From Carnegiea gigantea (lineage: Eukaryota > Streptophyta > Magnoliopsida > Caryophyllales > Cactaceae), in NCBI GenBank assembly GCA_029747015.1, contig JAKOGI010000327.1, forward strand, positions 141,001 to 205,000: a DNA stretch of 64,000 bases. The letters are read 5' to 3'. Shown one piece after another: positions 23,186 to 33,739 of this stretch. Both the position numbers and the translations under genes were made by a program. The notes beneath the pieces are model-generated. The model was given only the letters and a program-made list of their open reading frames with translations, was not told the DNA's origin and did no database searches. How positions within the stretch are numbered: position 1 is the stretch's first letter; every line of letters starts with the position of its first letter.

Positions 23186-24250
23186 AGAGATGATATCCTA
23201 GAGATCTTTAAGCAAGTTAAGGTTAATCTTCCCCTCTTAGAAGCAATTAGACAGATCCCGACCTATGCTACATTCCTTAAAGACATATGCACTTTTAAAA
23301 GAAAATCTAAAGATGACAAGTTTACAAAGGTTCTTCTAAGTGAACAAGTGAGTTCAATTCTGAAATGTGATACTCCCCCTAAGTTCAAAGATCCCGGTGT
23401 CCCTACCATTTCATGTTTTATTGGCAATCACAAAATTGAAAGGGCGCTTTTGGATTTGGGTTCTAGTGTCAATTTGATACCATATTCTGTTTACTTAGAG
23501 TTGGGATTAGGTGAACTGCAACCTTTCAACTGTACCCTTCAGCTTGCTGATAGGTCGGTTAGGACTCCTAGAGGGCAAATAGATGATGTTTTGGTGCAAA
23601 TTGATAAAGAATTCTTTCCTGTTGACTTTGTTGTATTGGACATGGACCCTACTCATGCTTCTAAGCAGATCCCTCTTGTTTTAGGACGTCCCTTCCTAGC
23701 TACAACTAATGCTACTATTAATTGTAGGTCGGGAGTCATGGATGTCTCGGTCATGAACATAAGGGTTAGGCTTAACATTTTTAAAGCTTCTGCTCAACCT
23801 GTGTTTAAAGATGAATCTGAATGCTTCTTTGTTAATATAATTGATAGTATGATTGTAGAAACCTTGCCTACTATTTTGAGTATTGATCCTTTGGGAACCT
23901 ATCTTTTTCATGGGGATTTGAGATTATTTGATGTAGGAAGTACCACAGGTGAGATGAATTCTACTCTTGATTATACTTTTTATCTTGAGTCTTCCTCTTG
24001 GGTATCTACTTATGAACCTCTTTCCCCTTTGGCTAGTTCTCCTATGCCACCTTCTGTTGTATCTCCACCTAAATTTGAGTTAAAACCTCTCCCTGCTTCA
24101 CTCAAGTATGTGTTTTTCGGCCCCAAAGAGACTTTACCTGTTATTATATCTTCTCTTCTATCTTGTGATCAAGAGGAAGAGTTGATTCGTGTTTTATCTG
24201 ACTATAAGGGTGCTATTGGATGGTCGGTTACTGATTTAAAAGGGATTAGT
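23186..24250 (+). pseudogene. Inner element protease region
   Basis: Same frame as gag. It starts with ILEIFKQVKVNLPLLEAI and YATFLKDICTFKRK, a conserved Athila lead-in, then CFIGNHKIERALLDLGSSVNLIPYS with the protease D-L-G active site, LQLADRSVRTPRGQIDDVLV and LGRPFLATTNATINCRSG. It continues through a variable linker and LKYVFFGPKETLPVIISS to the polymerase. No stop lies within this segment. It would cleave the polyprotein. Asp-Leu-Gly rather than Asp-Thr-Gly is normal for this branch. Confidence 0.85.
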
Positions 24251-25600
24251 CCCACAATTTGTATGCACAGAATTCATTTAGAGGACGATGCTAAACCGGT
24301 TAGGCAAATGCAACGTAGACTGAACCCTCACATGAAAGAAGTTGTCCAGAAAGAGGTAGTTAAGCTCTTAGATGCAGGCATTATCTACCCTATTTCTGAT
24401 AGTCAATGGGTCAGTCCAATTCAAGTAGTCCCTAAGAAATCTGGCATAACTGTGGTTAAGAATACTGAAGGTGAACTAATTCCTACTAGATAGACCACGG
24501 GGTGGAGGGTGTGCATTGATTACAGAAAGCTGAATTCTGTAACTAGAAAGGACCATTTCCCCCTCCCATTCATTGATCAAATTTTGGAAAAGTTAGCTGG
24601 ATAAAGTTTTTATTACTTTTTAGATGATGATTCTGGTTACAACCAAATGCCTGTCTATCCTGAGGACTAAGAGAAAACCACATTTACATGCCCGTCAGGT
24701 ACCTTTGCTTATCGAAGGATGCCTTTTGGGTTATGTAATGCACCTTCCACATTCCAAAGATGTATGATGGCCATATTTGCTGATTATATTGATAATTTTA
24801 TGGAAGTGTTTATGGATGATTTCTCTGTTTTTGGTTCTTCCTTTGATATGTGTCTTACTAATTTATCCATTGTGCTAAAAAGATGTGAAGAAGTGAATCT
24901 TGTTTTGAGTTGGAAAAAGAGTCATTTCATGGTCCAAGAAGGGATTGTTTTGGGACATAAAGTGTCCGAAAAAGGGATTGAGGTTGATAAAGCCAAGGTT
25001 GATCTGATTTCTAATTTGCCTGTGCCTTCTTCTATGAAGCAAGTCAGATCTTTCCTTGGTCATGCTGGTTTCTATAGGAGATTTATTAAGGATTTTAGCA
25101 AAGTGGCTTGGCCATTTACTAATCTCCTCACCAAAGATTCTCCTTTTATGATTGATGAATCTTATACGAAAGCTTTCGAAAAGCTTCGGGCTTTATTGGT
25201 GTCGGTACCTGTTGTGTAGCCCCCTGATTTTTTTTTGCCGTTTGAGATTATGTGTGATGCATCTGATTTTGCTATTGGGGCTGTTTTGGGTCAAAGGGTG
25301 AATAGAATGCCTCATGTCATATAGTCTGCTAGTAGAATTCTTACTGATGCCCAAAAGAATTATTCTACTACTAAAAAAGAGTTGCTAGTTGTGGTATTTG
25401 TACTTGATAAATTCCGACCATACCTTTTGTGTTCTAAAGTGATTGTGTTTACTGATCATGCTGCATTAAAACACTTACTGGCTAAGAATGACACTAAGCC
25501 AAGACTCATTAGATGGATTCTGTTGCTCCAAGAGTTTGATGTTGAAATAAAAGATAGGAAAGGTTCTGAAAATTCTATTGCAGACCACTTGTCTAGAATC
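24251..25600 (+). pseudogene. Inner element reverse transcriptase and RNase H
   Basis: One frame throughout. Polymerase motifs: MHRIHLEDDAKPVRQMQRRL, WVSPIQVVPKKSG, WRVCIDYRKLNS, MPFGLCNAPSTFQRCM, FMDDFSVFG (catalytic D-D), LGHKVSEKGIEVDKAK, RSFLGHAGFYRRFI. RNase [51 protein letters not shown]-like SIADHLSR. In-frame stops: TAG 24491, TAA 24602, TAA 24668, TAG 25217, TAG 25322. At 24668 (EDxEKTTF) and 25217 (VxPPD) relatives have Gln, so C-to-T change explains them. Catalytic residues seen are intact. Confidence 0.88.
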
Positions 25601-26986
25601 TTTACAAAGTACACTGATGATTCAGTTGGATTTTCTTACCACTTTCCTGATGAGCAACTGTTTGCTGTGTCACATGCCCCTCTTCCTTGGCTTGCTCACA
25701 TTGTGAACTACCTTGTCACTAGGAAGATTCCTCCTCACTGGTCCAAATAAGAGAAGGATAGGTTCTTCTCACAGGTAAGACATTACTATTGGGAAGATCC
25801 TTATCTTTTCAAACATTGCCCTGACCAAGTGAGATGTAGATGTGTCCCCGAGAGTGACATTCATAGTATTCTTACCTTTTGTCACTCTTATGCCTGTGGT
25901 GGTCCCTTTGGAGGTCGTAGGACAGCTGCTAAAGTCCTACAAAGTGGGTTCTTTTGGCCCACTCTGTTTAGAGATGCTCACCAATTTTGCCTTGCTTGTG
26001 AGCATTGTCAACGTACGGGTGCCCTGTCCTGTCATGATATGATGCCCCTTTCCCCTATTCTGATTGTTGAGATATTTGATGTGTGGGGCATTGATTTCAT
26101 GGGTCCCTTTCCCCCATCTTTTGGCTTTGTATACATACTGGTTGCTGTTGATTATGTATCAAAGTGGGTGGAAGCTCAAGCTACTAGGACCAATGACCAC
26201 AAGGTTGTGGTTAAGTTTGTAAAAGAGTGTATTTTCTGTCAATATGGTACCCCTAGAGCCCTTATTAGTGATAGAGGGAGTCGCTTTTGTCATCGATCTT
26301 TTGAGGCTTTGCTTAAAAGGTATTCTGTGACTCATAAAGTAGCTACTCCTTATCACCCTCAGACTAGTGGTCAAGTTGAGGTATCTAATCGTGAAATTAA
26401 GTCTATCCTTAAGAAAACGGTTCGACCTGATAGAAAAGACTGGTCTTTGAGATTGCATGATGCTCTTTAGGCCTATCGTACTGCTTATAAGACTCCTATT
26501 GGGATGTCTCCTTACCGACTTCTGTTTGGTAAGGCTTGTCACTTGCCAGTTGAGTTAGAACATCGTACTTTTTGGGCTATTAAAGCCTTTAATTTTGATA
26601 TGAAACAAGCAGGTTCTAACCGTAGGCTTCAATTGAATGAGTTGGATGAATTGCACAATGAAGCCTATGAGAATGCTAAGATTTATAAAGCCAAAGCCAA
26701 AGCTTTTCATGATAAAACGATTTCTCGTAAATCTTTTCAACCTAATCAAAAGGTTTGGCTTTTTAATTCTAAACTTAAACTATTTCCTGGTAAGTTGAGA
26801 TCTAGATGGGATGGTCCTTTTGTTGTCCAACAAGTGTTTCCCTCTAGGGCAGTCCAAATTTTGGATCCCCAAAATGGTCGAGTTCTCATGGTTAATGGCC
26901 AACATTTAAAACCTGTTATGACTCATGATTTTGGCCCTGGTTTGATTGAATCCACCAACTTGGTCAACCCTGTTTACTGTGATTAG
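25601..26986 (+). pseudogene. Inner element integrase
   Basis: TAA at 25748 splits the tether (WSKxEKDRFF). The H-H-C-C domain runs at about 25860-26020 ([16 protein letters not shown], then CLACEHCQ). The core has D ([10 protein letters not shown]), D ([15 protein letters not shown]) and E ([13 protein letters not shown]). TAG at 26468 replaces the Trp of [12 protein letters not shown]. The end carries the family wording [43 protein letters not shown] and a natural TAG at 26984. Apart from two stops the integrase is complete. It inserts element DNA in intact relatives. Confidence 0.88.
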
Positions 26987-27030
26987 TGAGGTAGGCATTG
27001 TCTGGCTGAAGACATTAAACTTAGCGCTCG

Positions 27031-27046
27031 TTGGGAGGCAACCCAA
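27031..27046 (+). other. Short hairpin after pol, shared with the second Athila-type element
   Basis: TTGGGAGGCAACCCAA can fold as a 5-bp stem (TTGGG/CCCAA) with a 6-base loop. It lies 45 bases after the pol stop. The same 16-mer with one change is at 43144-43159. Confidence 0.55.
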
Positions 27047-28161
27047 TCTTTTTAGGTGATTTTGAGTCTTTTATTTTTATTTTTATTTTTATTTTTAAAT
27101 CAAGGTGCGCTTGTGTTGTTAAATGTGATTCTTCACTTGGTTTTTGGCTTTTGAGATTGGTCTTGGCTGTGAAGGCGCTTTGGGAGTGTGATTGCTTAGC
27201 TTACATGGAAACAACTTTCCTCGTGCTATCAGGTTGTATTGCTCTTTTCTTCATTTTTCTTTATCTTATTATTTTCTACATTGAGGACAATGTGAGGTTT
27301 AGGTGTGGGGGGAAGGCAAAATGAAAATGAAAATTTGGAGAAAGAGTAAACTTGAAAATTTATGGGTGAATTTGATTTTGGGAAGAGATTGAGTGTCCTA
27401 ATTGTGCATGTCTTATTCCTATCATGTGGATTTGGTTCATGTGAACCATATTCACTAGAGATTATTTCTAGCTTTGACTAGTTGGAGGCTAAAATTTTTA
27501 CTGTGCTAATGTCACTATGTAGTCGATTTTGAGTAGGAGATGTAGCCCCATTTACAATGTCATGATGAGTAGTCGATAAGCATTGAGTTTTTCATTGACT
27601 TTTCAATCCCAAAAAAAAGAAAAAAAAAGAGAAAAAGAAAAAAAATCAAATAAATGAAATTAAATGAGTTCTGATTTCGGTACCAATGTACAGGTCCTAT
27701 CTATATCCATATTTTTAATTGCCTGAATATGTACTAAGTGCTTATCTGAGTGTTATCATTATTCATATCTTTATCCACTCAAGAAAGCACATGAAATCAA
27801 GTAACTTCTGAAAATAAAAAGCTCAAAGTCTAAAAAAAAAAGATAAAAAAATTAATTTGCCATTGGAGACTCGATTTTAAAAGATGCTCTTGTGATTTTT
27901 GTTATGTGGGGTAAAATTTTGTGCTTACGGTTTGCTACATGGTTTTGTTGTGTACTTAATTTGCTTGAATCTTGGCCTATTGACTTAGTTAGAATTGGAA
28001 ATTTCTGATAATGAGTTGTGGGTTGGTAGTGAATTGATATATGTAATTTGGAGTGGGCATTCATAGTTGGGTCACTTGATTTTCTTCCTTATTCTTATTC
28101 CACTTGATGGTTTAAATGAATATATGCATTAATGATATTCTTCGCTCGAGGACTAGCAAAG

Positions 28162-28178
28162 GTTTGGTGTGGGGGGAC
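28162..28178 (+). promoter_or_regulatory. Inner element polypurine tract
   Basis: GTTTGGTGTGGGGGGAC lies directly before the 3' LTR. The G run is the likely plus-strand primer. Confidence 0.7.
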
Positions 28179-29780
28179 TGATAATTCATATTTTATATGT
28201 AATTTTCTCCTTCATTTCACCAACTTTTGAGTCTTTGAAATATATTTTATGAGATAACAATGACTATTTTATGTGATTTTCAGGTGGAAATAAAATAGAA
28301 GAATTTAGGCGGAGTTATTCAGTTCTACTCGGATATCTCATATGTGCAAAGCCTAGAGTATAAGCTCAAGAGGAAAAAGAAAAAAACCAACCAAAGCTTC
28401 ATCACCGCCAACCCAGCGCTGCGGCCCAGAATCTCGGCCCAAATCTCCATATCAGCATCTCTCCTTCTCTTAGCCCTCTTCTCCCTCCATCTGGGCCTGT
28501 TATGTTCGGCCCAGTTCACCTTCACCCCCTTATCTCTCCACCCCTCCTTCCCGTGTGGGCTTAAGCTCGGTTGGCCCAAACGCTCCACCAGTCCCACATT
28601 AGCCCAGCTGCTTCATCTCCATTTTTCCCACATGGCTCATTTTTAACCTAGTCAAATGCCATTAATCGAGATTAATTTTATACTTATGACTAGCCATAAC
28701 CATGCATGTAACATCCTAAATTAATTGGAATTAATTTCCATTAATTTTGGGGGTATCGTAAGGGGTGGATTTTCCACTATAAAAGGGGCCATAGGGACAC
28801 ACACACACACATTCATCCACTCTCTTGCTCAAGCATCTTCTTATTTTTCCATCTTTCATTTTTCTAGAGAGAATCTTTATAAGACAAGATCATTTGGGTT
28901 GAGGGATTAAGAAGAAAATAAGCTTCGCTAGCTATTTTTCTCTTCTCTTCTCATCTCATTTGTGAATCAAATTTGAGAGTTTACACTAAGTTTCATAATT
29001 TTGTGTAATTGAGTATAAGGTTTGGACATAGGAAGTGAAATATACCAATGTCAATGGTGTTTTCACTAACTATGGTCGGCTAAACTACTCATTCTAAGAT
29101 TAGGATGGATCCTTGGTAATAATATTATTTTGCTAATTTTTTATGGGGTTATTTTTGTCTCTTTTGCATAATCTTAAGTTTACATTTGATCATCATCTAC
29201 TCATGCATTTTAACACTAATGTTCAATCATGTTGATGACACTAGTTTAATTTGCTATCTCAAATGAATATTAGACCTTGTAGGCTAATATGGTGGTTATG
29301 CAATTGGGCTTAAAATTATAATTGTTTAAATTGAATAATTTATGCTAGAAATTAGATGAGTTATGTCTAGAAAGAATAATTCATGCTAAACCACTAGATG
29401 AATTATGTCACTTTATAATTATAATCATCTTTTTAATTTATGACCTAATGTTTGTAACTTAGGTTGAACAAGAGACAAATTGAATCCCCATTTGAAGTAG
29501 TAATCAATATTGGCATCAAAGGTGAAATTCGAAATCCTAGATTTTTCTCCTATTTGAATTCTCTCTATTTTACTGCTCACTTACTCTTCTTTTGTTCCTT
29601 AAATTATATTGATAATCGAACTCATAAAATTGTGATTATTCTTTATAATCGGAAAGGTTAAGTTTAAGAATCACTATTGTTCCTCGTGGGATTGACACCC
29701 TAATACTCGCTAGTCTACAATTAACCTTGTGCACTTGCAAGTAAAAAGGGTTTTAAAACTAGAACATAAAATCTACACCA
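28179..29780 (+). repeat. Inner element 3' LTR
   Basis: 1602 bp, TGATAATTC to CTACACCA, nearly identical to the 5' LTR (1601 bp). TATAAAAG is at 28778. Followed by GGCTG. Confidence 0.9.
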
Positions 29781-30331
29781 GGCTGCAATAAAAGTATTGC
29801 AGGCCATGAGACCGACTGGGGTTGCTCGCCATTGTTTAATAGGATTAAACCAAGAGGAACTTATTCCGAGGTTTTTCCACGAGAGTTAGATTAAAAATGT
29901 TTGGAAAAGGTGTCTTGATTTCCCCTACCCCGAAAACATTTTGAAATGAATTTGTGTGAGTGTTTTGACTGTTAGGGGTGATTATTACTGAGTGCCTCTC
30001 ACTTTTCCCAAATGTTTCATTTTCAGGTGAAGTTGACATGGATGGTAACGGGGAGACGTGATAGAGTGAGGTCGGTGCCAGGAAACATTAGGCCGATGCT
30101 GTTTAGTTAATTATTAGTTGAAATTATTCGAACACCTGAAGACTTATTTGTAATGATTTGAAGTGGACTAATCAATTATGTATAGTTTATCTTTATTCTT
30201 GGTTGGTCCTTGATACTCAGTCTGGTATTTCCAAGAAGGAAATATGGCGGTGACACCCTATATAGGCTTTCGCTGCCATATAGATTAGTAATAGGAACAA
30301 AGAAAAAGAGTTAGAAATTCGAGGTGTTACA
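29781..30331 (+). repeat. Chromovirus 5' LTR, second part
   Basis: It resumes at GGCTGCAATAAAAGTATTGC, matching 38320 onward in the 3' LTR, and ends TGTTACA. With 17736-19390 it rebuilds a 2.2-kb LTR, close to the 2240 bp of the 3' LTR. Confidence 0.85.
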
Positions 30332-30334
30332 AAG

Positions 30335-30350
30335 TGGTATCAGAGCCCAG
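30335..30350 (+). promoter_or_regulatory. Chromovirus primer-binding site (tRNA-Met)
   Basis: TGGTATCAGAGCCCAG lies three bases after the LTR end. The first twelve bases exactly match the complement of the initiator tRNA-Met 3' end used by Tekay/Del chromoviruses. Confidence 0.9.
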
Positions 30351-30477
30351 GTTTACTGACCTGAAGGCTCGTCTAAAAGATTTTAAGGAAGTAAAGCAAT
30401 AAAAAATTTGTAGACTTAAGGATTTCACGGAGAGTGAGTGTAGCATCGGGGCAAGGGCAGCATGCATCCATTATTGT

Positions 30478-31498
30478 TTGAATATGCAATGTTACTTGAA
30501 TGCATGTCTCATTGATGCATTACCTTGTATAGGAATGGAGGGTATCCAACACTGTGGGTGTGTAGGAGGGAAATGTTTGCATGAGCAGTTAGCCAAGAGG
30601 CCTGGTCAGGTGGTATGGGACCATATACGTCATGTGAGGTGGATGTTAGCCCGATACATGGGGGATAGGCCCAATAGCTGTTGGAGATTGAGTATAACCA
30701 AGTAGTGTTTGTGTTGCTGACCTTGAAGGGAGACCCGGAGTGGCGTTATCGAGTGGATGAGTTGCTTCCTCGGGCCCGTGATCCCCACCCGTGGGGAAGT
30801 TATTGTTGGTACGATTGGGAACTAGTAGGGATGGATATGAGGGATCTACTAGACTACTTGAGGATGGAGGGACCCCATGACCTGGATTATCTACCAACAG
30901 CTAGTGAGGAGGATGCACCACCCCTGGTAGGGAGTCAACAGATGATGAGGGAGATTATAGGGATGTGAAGAGTGCTCCTATGAAGGTGGGTTCTGAGGAG
31001 GGAGGAGACTATGGAGGGAGTACTGGAGGAGAAGAGACTAGGGAAGAGGGAGACCCTGAGGAAGACCCTAAAGGAGACCTTGAGGAAGACCCCGAGGAAG
31101 ACCCCGAGGAGGACCCTAGTGAGGGAAGCCAAGTGGGAGAGGAAGACCCCGATGATGAGTCTGAGGTTAGCAAGGGGCAGCTGATAGGCAGTAAGGATTG
31201 TGGGAGAGACTAGAGCAAGGGTGAAGTGGAGAAGTCTAGAAGGATGAGTTCTAAGGAGGATCAGCAGAAGGAGAGGATGAGGACTATTCTAGAGGATGGC
31301 CAGAGGGGGAAAGCTGAAGATTCAGAAGATGAGGCGATCGAGCCTGCTGAAAAGAAGAGTAGGTCTGAGGCTGCGGGAGTTTATTGGAGTCGAGATCGCT
31401 GTGGACGTATGTATAGGGGTACATGTCCGCTGGACGCCCCTAGTCGGTATAGTTGGGTACTGTTAAAGAGCTCCGTTTCTTTTCTTTCCTTAGGTTAA
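30478..31498 (+). pseudogene. Extra ORF between primer site and gag
   Basis: Three overlapping open pieces in succession (30478-30705, 30681-30968, then 30965-31498 with one TAG at 31211) look like one former ORF of about 340 codons broken by two frameshifts. The first half is rich in Trp, Arg and Leu (WDHIRHVRWMLARYM; DPEWRYRVDELLPRARDPHPW). The second half is an acidic tract with repeated E-D-P-E units at about 31050-31130, then lysine-rich sequence and a Cys pair (DRCGRMYRGTCPLDAP). I recognise no domain. It is not gag, which follows separately at 32020. Function unknown; it may be specific to this lineage or captured sequence. Confidence 0.5.
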
Positions 31499-32019
31499 GA
31501 TTGGAGCTGTTTTCTGAAGTTCTGTTTTGATGTAAGCCCCTGTGGGCTAATAAAGTTAGCATTAGAAGTGATGTACTAAAGGATATCGTATGAAATATTA
31601 CTGTTTCCAGTCTATGCAATAAAGATATGAGTTTTTGATCATCTAAAATTCTGCAATATTTAGTGTTTTCCTTGAGCTATGTGTAAGCTACCAGTATGAT
31701 ACCTGTTGTAAATAGTGCATGGGCACGTGCAATATGATAGAATGATGTGAACTTGATGTTGAGATGTATTTCAAAACCTGTGAATATTGCTTGATGCCTA
31801 GAGTGGGTCGTACGGATGTACTATTTTAATCGACACCTGACAAGTTGCATAGTGCGCCCTAGTGGGCTATAGTATGGACTCTTGTAGTGTATAGGCGGTG
31901 AACTATTAGGAAGGAAACTAAACTTGACCTATGTTTCAATCAGGATGTCGTAGAACAACGGCGAGTCACGTACCGAGATCCACCTCCCTCCAAGAAATCC
32001 GGTGGACCCAGAAATCACT
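31499..32019 (+). other. Chromovirus leader before gag
   Basis: About 520 bases with no domain. It includes GTAAGCCCCTGTGGGCTAATAAAG, which could be a poly(A)-like AATAAA context for the upstream ORF, and AT-rich DNA. Confidence 0.4.
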
Positions 32020-33177
32020 ATGGCCGCCTACCGGGAGTGGTTAGAAGGCCTCCACCCACGAGTTGGAAAGGGGAACCACAGTCAGGTGAGGGAGACCGAA
32101 CCGTCAACCGGGACGGACCTCATCAACCACTTACTAGTAGAGCTACTGCAGCAACAGGGGGAATAACTACGGCTACAGAACGAGAACCTGCAGAGGATGT
32201 TAGGGGCTAAAGAGAAGAGGTATGAGGACGACAACTCCCTCATGTTTAAGAGGCTTGCCAGTCTCAACCCATCGGTCTGCAATGGTGCTGCCAATCCTAA
32301 GGCCTTCGAGGATTGGATTCGGGGCATGGAGAGACTGTTCGACGCTCTTCACTGCCCTGAAGAGTAGAGGGTCGGATTGACTGTGTTCTATCTTAGGGAC
32401 GGAGTAGATCGCTGGTAGGCAACCGTGAGGGAGAGGCAGTATGAACCTGGGTTCTATTAGAGTACTTTCAAAGAACTGATCAAGAACCAATTCTACCCTG
32501 TGTCACTCCAGAAAATGAAGGAGAATGAGTTCATGCAGTTATAGCAGGGGAGGATGAGTGTGCTGGAGTATGCCTCCCAGTTCATGGAACTCTCCCGATA
32601 CGCCCCTGCCTTCGTCGTGAACAGAAAGCTGAAGATGAATCGCTTCGAAGCGGGACTATACCCAAACATCAAAGAGAGGATGTCCGTACATCAGTGTGCC
32701 TCTTACGAGGACCTATACGACACCGTGGTAAATGTGGAATGGGCAATGAAGGAAAAGAATGGCTATTATAATGAGCAGCGGGGAAATAAGAGGAAGGGAG
32801 ATCAATGGGGGGACCAGCAGGCCCCGTACAAGAGACCCTCGGGGAACTTGTGCAACAACAGTCACAATAATCGTGGAGGACAACAGCCTGGGGCCCAGCA
32901 TAAAGTGACCTGCAACGCTTGCGGGAAACCGGGGCACTTTGCTCGAGAATGCCGTTATATGAAACAGTGTTTTCGCTGCGGAAGTCCATAACATCAGGTG
33001 TGAGATTGTCCCCTTCCCCCATCTCCTCCTAACTAGGGAAACGGGGGGACAACAGACACAGCAGAATTACTAGAGTGGGGGTGGCCAGGTAGCCAACCCG
33101 TACTATCAGAACCGACCACCGCATGAGCATCAGACCAGGCCTGCCAACCAACAGCCATAGAACACTAGGGGCAGAGT
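32020..33177 (+). pseudogene. Chromovirus gag
   Basis: ATG at 32020 opens MAAYREWLEGL. The capsid core has PKAFEDWIRGMERLFDAL, then FYLRDGVDRW, LIKNQFYP and LEYASQFMELSRYAP, all typical of chromovirus Retrotrans_gag. The C-terminus has a CCHC knuckle (CNACGKPGHFAREC) and the start of a second (CFRCGSP). One frame holds throughout, but it contains TAA at 32164 and TAG codons near 32365, 32416, 32458 and 32542, then further stops after 32988. Several fall where relatives have Gln, so simple C-to-T changes explain them. The protein would form the capsid and bind RNA. This copy cannot. Confidence 0.8.
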
Positions 33178-33181
33178 ATAT

Positions 33182-33547
33182 GTGATGTGCCAAGAAGAAG
33201 CTGAGGGAGATCCGAATGTGGTCACTGGTACTTTCTCTATCTATGATAGACCAGTAGATGTTTTATTTGATTCGGGTGCGACGCACTCTTTCATATCTGC
33301 AAAGTTGGTTGAGGCCCTAGGGTTAACTCCAATTAGTGGACCCCCTTTATTCTCTGTAGCTATCCCAGATGGAAAGGTGGTAGGGTGCGAAGAACTTTAT
33401 GAGAACTGTCCAATTAGGATGTATGAGCAGTTATTCCTAGCAGACCTATATAAATTTACGTTAACTGACTTTGGGGTTATACTGGGAATGGATTGGCTAG
33501 CAAGGTACCAAGCCCAAATTAACTACCCAAAACAGAGGATTCTCTAA
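33182..33547 (+). pseudogene. Chromovirus aspartic protease
   Basis: It contains LFDSGATHSFI, the D-S-G-A active site of chromovirus proteases, then LGMDWLARYQAQINY, the usual 'GMDWL' end of the domain. The active-site Asp is kept. The open frame starts at ATGTGCCAAGAAGAAG, but in intact relatives the domain is part of a gag-pol polyprotein, so this start need not be real. It stops at TAA in LKDP (33545). Confidence 0.8.
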
Positions 33548-33739
33548 AAGGACCCAATAGGGAGAGGATAGTCCACAAGGGGAAGGCGCCTAGGACTAGG
33601 GTGAGACTTATCACTGCACTGAAGGTTAGTAAATTATTGGGACGAGGGTGCGAGGGGTTCCTGTGTAATGTAGTGGAAACCGCGGCTAGGGAACCGTCTC
33701 TCCAGGACATTCCAGTAGTCTAAGAGTTTCCAGATGTCT

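Larger units (their letters stand above)
26987..28178 (+). other. Inner element 3' non-coding region
   Basis: No env-like gene or domain. It holds the hairpin, an ATTTTT repeat (about 27070-27100), two A-rich purine tracts (about 27608-27660 and 27830-27855), and an open frame at 27031-27324 whose hydrophobic C-terminal half has no recognised family. It ends in the polypurine tract. Confidence 0.6.
19391..29780 (+). mobile_element. Athila/Tat-type Ty3/gypsy element, inner
   Basis: Full-length, 10.39 kb: 1.6-kb LTRs, a tRNA-Asp primer site, gag-pol in a single frame, a 1.2-kb 3' non-coding region, a polypurine tract and a perfect 5-bp target duplication. Protease wording (LLDLGSSVNLIP) and the tRNA-Asp site point to the Athila/Tat branch. 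No env-like or ORF-1-like gene follows pol. About five differences occur in the first 215 bases of the LTR pair, fewer than between the outer LTRs. Confidence 0.9.

Noticed and set aside
30335..30350. tRNA gene fragments at the primer sites (also 20998 and 40548)
   Set aside because: Each is a short complement to a tRNA 3' end placed just inside an LTR. No tRNA body is present.
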